This document shows positions 61,306 to 64,000 of a DNA stretch of 64,000 bases, piece by piece. Each line of letters opens with the position of its first letter. Within the stretch, counting starts at the first letter, position 1. Source of the DNA: Sulfitobacter noctilucae (lineage in GTDB: Bacteria > Pseudomonadota > Alphaproteobacteria > Rhodobacterales > Rhodobacteraceae); assembly GCF_000622365.1 (NCBI RefSeq), contig NZ_JASC01000003.1, positions 1-64,000 on the forward strand. The letters are read 5' to 3'. The notes beneath the pieces are model-generated. The model did no database searches. It worked only from the letters and a program-made list of their open reading frames with translations, and had not been told where the DNA came from. Made by a program: the position numbers and the translations under genes.

Positions 61306-63076
61306 TGCAGTTTTCCTACGCCAGTTCCACCGTGACGAATCCGGTGCTGTTGCCGTCATCGTGGCGCTGCTGCTGGTCGTGCTCTTGGGCTTTACCGCGC
61401 TGGGCGTTGATGTGGCCTCGCTTTATCGGGATCGTGCGCGGCTTCAGGCGGTGGGTGACCTGACCGCGATGAGCGCCGTTGCCGCCCCGGATGACGCAAC
61501 GGCGCGGGCAAGCAAGGCAATGGCACGCAATGGCGGGGAAAAGCCCGAATTGAATAGGCTTCAACTGGGCCGCTTCTTGCGCAATCCCGAAATCCCGCCA
61601 CAAGACCGTTTCCTGCCCTTGTCCGCAGGGACGCCAGGCATCAATGCGGTTGCCGTCACGTTGGGCGAACGTGCACCGCTGCACTTCGCCAAAATTTTCA
61701 GTGATGAGACTGACGTCGGCCTCACCCGCCGGTCGCTTGCGATCCGGACAGGCGCCGTAAGTTTCTCGCTTGGCAGCCATATCGCACGGTTGGACGCCGC
61801 GAACCTGAGCGAGGCATTGTCCGGCAGCTTTGGCACTTCCGTGTCGCTAAGCGCCGGCGATGTTGATGTGCTTGCTGATGCAGAGTTTGACATGGGCGAT
61901 CTTCTCGTGGCGCTGGACAATCTGACCGGGATCGGATCACGCAATCCGGCGGCGATCCTTGAGGCCGAGACGACAGCAGCTGATGTTCTGACCGCCTTGC
62001 AAAGCGTTCTTCCCTCCGGTGCTGCCGGGATCCTGGGACCAATCGTTTCTGCTGCGCCGGACACCTCCGTGCCGGTTGCGTCACTCGTTGGCGGGATCGA
62101 CGTCGATCTGGGCCTGACAGCGGCCGAATTCGCCTCCGAAATTGAAATCTCGCCCGTGGATGTCTTGCGCTCGCTCTTGGGTGCCAATCCTGTCAATCAT
62201 GGTCTGAACCTTGGTCTTGCTGTTCAAGTGCCCGGCGTTCTGGACACCTCTGTGCAACTTTCCGTAGGAGAGCCTCCGGCGCAGTCAGGCTGGATCGCAC
62301 TCGGTGAAGAAGGCGTGCAGTTGCATCGCGCTGCGGTACGCCTGCATTCCAACACAGAGCTTTCTGTCAGTCTTTTAGGTGATCTGGGTCTGGGTGTGAC
62401 AGCCACGGCCCTGCATCTGCCAATCTATCTCGAAGCTGCAGGTGCCACGGCCACGCTCGAGCAGATGACCTGTGCTGGAACAGACCCTGCCGACGTGGTC
62501 GCGCGCTTTCGGACAGGGCCAACACCGCTGCACCCGCTGAACGGCACTTCTGTAGCAGCGCTTTATCTGGGTGAATTGCCGGGCAATCAAATGGCAGGTG
62601 GGGCGATTGACCCGTCCACGCTGGATTTTGCTGACTTTCTGAACCTTTCGATCCGGGTCAACTTGCTCTTGGTCAATATCGAAATTGACGGACTTACCTT
62701 ACAGGCGCGTTCGCATGTGGCGTTGGGGCAGTCACAAGAGCAAACCGTGGACTACACCCGCGATGACATTGCGAATGGTCGCATGACACGGCACTTCGCA
62801 TCGGGTGACCTGCTTAGCACAGGGGTGCAAAGCCTGCTTTCACCCCAGAATACAGAGCTGCGGGTCAAGCCCGGTCAGCAGGGTCTGCTTGGTGAAGTGG
62901 TAGGGCCGTTGATCGCGAATGTGCTGGCAATCCTGCCTGAACGTTTGCTGGCATCGGTTGCTGGTCCATTGGATTCAGTGCTGAACGGCACGCTGAATGC
63001 AGCCGGTCTGCGATTGGGAGAAGGTGAGCTGACCTTGACCGGACATCACTGCGAACGGGTGCAGCTTGTCCGGTAA
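61295..63076 (+). CDS. tadG: TadG-like pilus assembly protein
   Basis: About 593 residues. The N-terminal DESGAVAVIVALLLVVLLGFTALGVDVASLYRDRARLQAVGDLTAM is the TadE/G-type anchor (PF13400). The rest is a long, low-charge periplasmic region of no identified domain. The start is a TTG at 61295, chosen because AGGGAG lies about eight bases upstream; GTG at 61286 or an ORF start further up in tadE are alternatives. Last gene of the Tad block; a convergent regulator ends 13 bp downstream. Confidence 0.75.
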   Translation: MNIDAVFLRQFHRDESGAVAVIVALLLVVLLGFTALGVDVASLYRDRARLQAVGDLTAMSAVAAPDDATARASKAMARNGGEKPELNRLQLGRFLRNPEIPPQDRFLPLSAGTPGINAVAVTLGERAPLHFAKIFSDETDVGLTRRSLAIRTGAVSFSLGSHIARLDAANLSEALSGSFGTSVSLSAGDVDVLADAEFDMGDLLVALDNLTGIGSRNPAAILEAETTAADVLTALQSVLPSGAAGILGPIVSAAPDTSVPVASLVGGIDVDLGLTAAEFASEIEISPVDVLRSLLGANPVNHGLNLGLAVQVPGVLDTSVQLSVGEPPAQSGWIALGEEGVQLHRAAVRLHSNTELSVSLLGDLGLGVTATALHLPIYLEAAGATATLEQMTCAGTDPADVVARFRTGPTPLHPLNGTSVAALYLGELPGNQMAGGAIDPSTLDFADFLNLSIRVNLLLVNIEIDGLTLQARSHVALGQSQEQTVDYTRDDIANGRMTRHFASGDLLSTGVQSLLSPQNTELRVKPGQQGLLGEVVGPLIANVLAILPERLLASVAGPLDSVLNGTLNAAGLRLGEGELTLTGHHCERVQLVR

Positions 63077-63089
63077 AGCAAGGATCAGC

Positions 63090-63710
63090 TTAATGGGAAG
63101 CGCGGACCAGATGCGCAGAATGGGCAGCCGCCGCAGCATTCGGCGCGCGACGCGCGGAACGTCCGACCAAAGGAAGAATCGAACGGGTCAGGATCGGAGT
63201 CGGAGCGGCGGCGTCCTCAACCGAAGCACCGGTTTCCTTTGCCATCGCGCAGACTTCGTCGGTGACAAAAGCAATCAGCTGATAACGGGATTCGAGGCCG
63301 GATTTGTTATAAATGCTGCCCAACTGCGATTTCACAGTGGCAATCGCACAGCCACGCATTTCCGCGACTTCGCTGTTGGAGAACCCTTTCGCAACAAAAA
63401 TCGCGACATCCGCTTCTGCCTGCGACAAGCCCCAAACGGGCGCATGACGCGCGATGACAGTCTCTTTTGCGATAGGTTCCTGTGCGCCGGGGGCAAGGCG
63501 CATCTTGCGTTGCCCGGTAGTGTAGGACCGCAACCCGATGAAGGAGAGGTAGGCCACACCGGTGGTCAGCACAAAAAACAAGGTAAACAAGGCGACGATA
63601 CCCGCGAGGTCGACCTGTACTGGGTTCATCACGAAACGTGCAATCAGTAGTGTTTTCATCGCCGCGATAACTGAAATCGTTCCGATGCCCAGTATCAAAT
63701 AACGTGTCAT
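63090..63710 (-). CDS. Membrane-anchored LuxR-family regulator
   Basis: A 206-residue protein with two N-terminal membrane segments (about 1-22 and 36-60), a linker and a LuxR-type HTH (about 93-150): WGLSQAEADVAIFVAKGFSNSEVAEMRGCAIATVKSQLGSIYNKSGLESRYQLIAFV, matching the family pattern of Glu, Val-Ala...G and the recognition helix. The C-terminus is Ala/Arg-rich. No receiver or autoinducer domain. The start is the ATG at 63710. It faces the Tad operon and could regulate it; not shown. Confidence 0.8.
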   Translation of the reverse strand: MTRYLILGIGTISVIAAMKTLLIARFVMNPVQVDLAGIVALFTLFFVLTTGVAYLSFIGLRSYTTGQRKMRLAPGAQEPIAKETVIARHAPVWGLSQAEADVAIFVAKGFSNSEVAEMRGCAIATVKSQLGSIYNKSGLESRYQLIAFVTDEVCAMAKETGASVEDAAAPTPILTRSILPLVGRSARRAPNAAAAAHSAHLVRASH

Positions 63711-64000
63711 TTTCACTCTCTCTCATTTGTTGGTTTGGTTCGCACATTTTCTTTAAACAATATGGCAAAATTAAGTTGAATGAGGCAGGGTAACCCTGGC
63801 GGGAAAGGCGTTTATTTCTAACGTTTTATGCGTGTGTTCGGCCTTGGTGTCGCTGTCAGTGAACACAGCCAATCGGTCTTGATCGTTCGATTTTTGTTCT
63901 CACCGGTGCGCCGATAAATTAGGCAAATTTCGCCATTATCCTCAAGATATTAGAGGCCAGTACGCCCTCTGGAAATTTCGCGTTGTAGAATCTTGGAGGG
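63711..64000. other. Right-end gene-free stretch
   Basis: No ORF with a signature, RNA gene or hairpin with T-run is visible in this end region; it contains the upstream region of the LuxR gene and reaches the window edge. Confidence 0.5.

Noticed and set aside
1..64000. CRISPR arrays or prophage genes
   Set aside because: No spaced direct repeats, integrase, capsid or terminase signatures were recognised anywhere in the window.

Overview
The window looks like a chromosomal segment of an alphaproteobacterium of the family Rhodobacteraceae, most likely the Roseobacter group. The support is the gene repertoire and order (an aap/bzt-type amino-acid transporter, ATP12 chaperone, a long L3 tail, a Tad pilus locus, a DUF3833 lipoprotein), moderate-to-high GC, and -35/-10 promoters with a TATACG-type -10. 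Genus cannot be fixed from the sequence alone.

Region 1 (1-20.6 kb) is the tuf-S10-spc-alpha ribosomal protein superoperon: truncated tuf, rpsJ-rplC-rplD-rplW, rplB-rpsS-rplV-rpsC-rplP, rpmC-rpsQ-rplN-rplX-rplE-rpsN-rpsH-rplF-rplR-rpsE-rpmD, rplO-secY-adk, rpsM-rpsK-rpoA-rplQ. It is cut into separate transcription units by insertions: an exported nuclease-like protein after tuf, a ~1 kb nearly empty gap before rplB, five accessory genes between rplP and rpmC (small exported protein, CcdB/CcdA toxin-antitoxin, 2OG-Fe(II) oxygenase, DUF6636-like protein), and an esterase between rpmD and rplO. Each resumption of ribosomal genes after a gap has its own promoter, and most gaps open with an intrinsic terminator.

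Region 2 (20.6-31 kb) is a forward run of housekeeping genes: Do-like protease, rarA, crcB, rluC-type pseudouridine synthase, HAD phosphatase and ATP12, several with 4-bp ATGA overlaps. It is followed by the four-gene amino-acid ABC transporter aapJQMP.

Region 3 (31-40.4 kb) is mainly reverse-strand: rpmH-rnpA-yidD, ttcA, an EAL-domain protein, then yidC-MOSC-engB-argB-ferredoxin-sixA, tightly packed. A forward DUF3833 lipoprotein gene sits inside it.

Region 4 (40.6-44.4 kb) is a TVP38 membrane protein, a flavin disulfide-reductase homologue and an orphan histidine kinase, ending in tRNA-Arg(ACG).

Region 5 (44.4-55.8 kb) is an accessory island of lower apparent GC on mixed strands. It encodes an unknown sulfotransferase-like protein, a 737-residue glycosyltransferase/hydrolase fusion, two GT2-type glycosyltransferases (one with a duplicated module), three SAM-methyltransferase-like proteins and a nucleotide-sugar epimerase, and ends with a decayed IS3-family transposase. 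It probably builds or decorates a surface glycan and is the least conventional part of the window.

Region 6 (55.8-64 kb) is a partial Tad/Flp pilus locus: flp, tadZ(cpaE), tadA(cpaF), tadB, tadC, tadE-like and tadG-like genes, facing a membrane-anchored LuxR-type regulator. Secretin, RcpC/CpaB and prepilin peptidase genes are not in the window.
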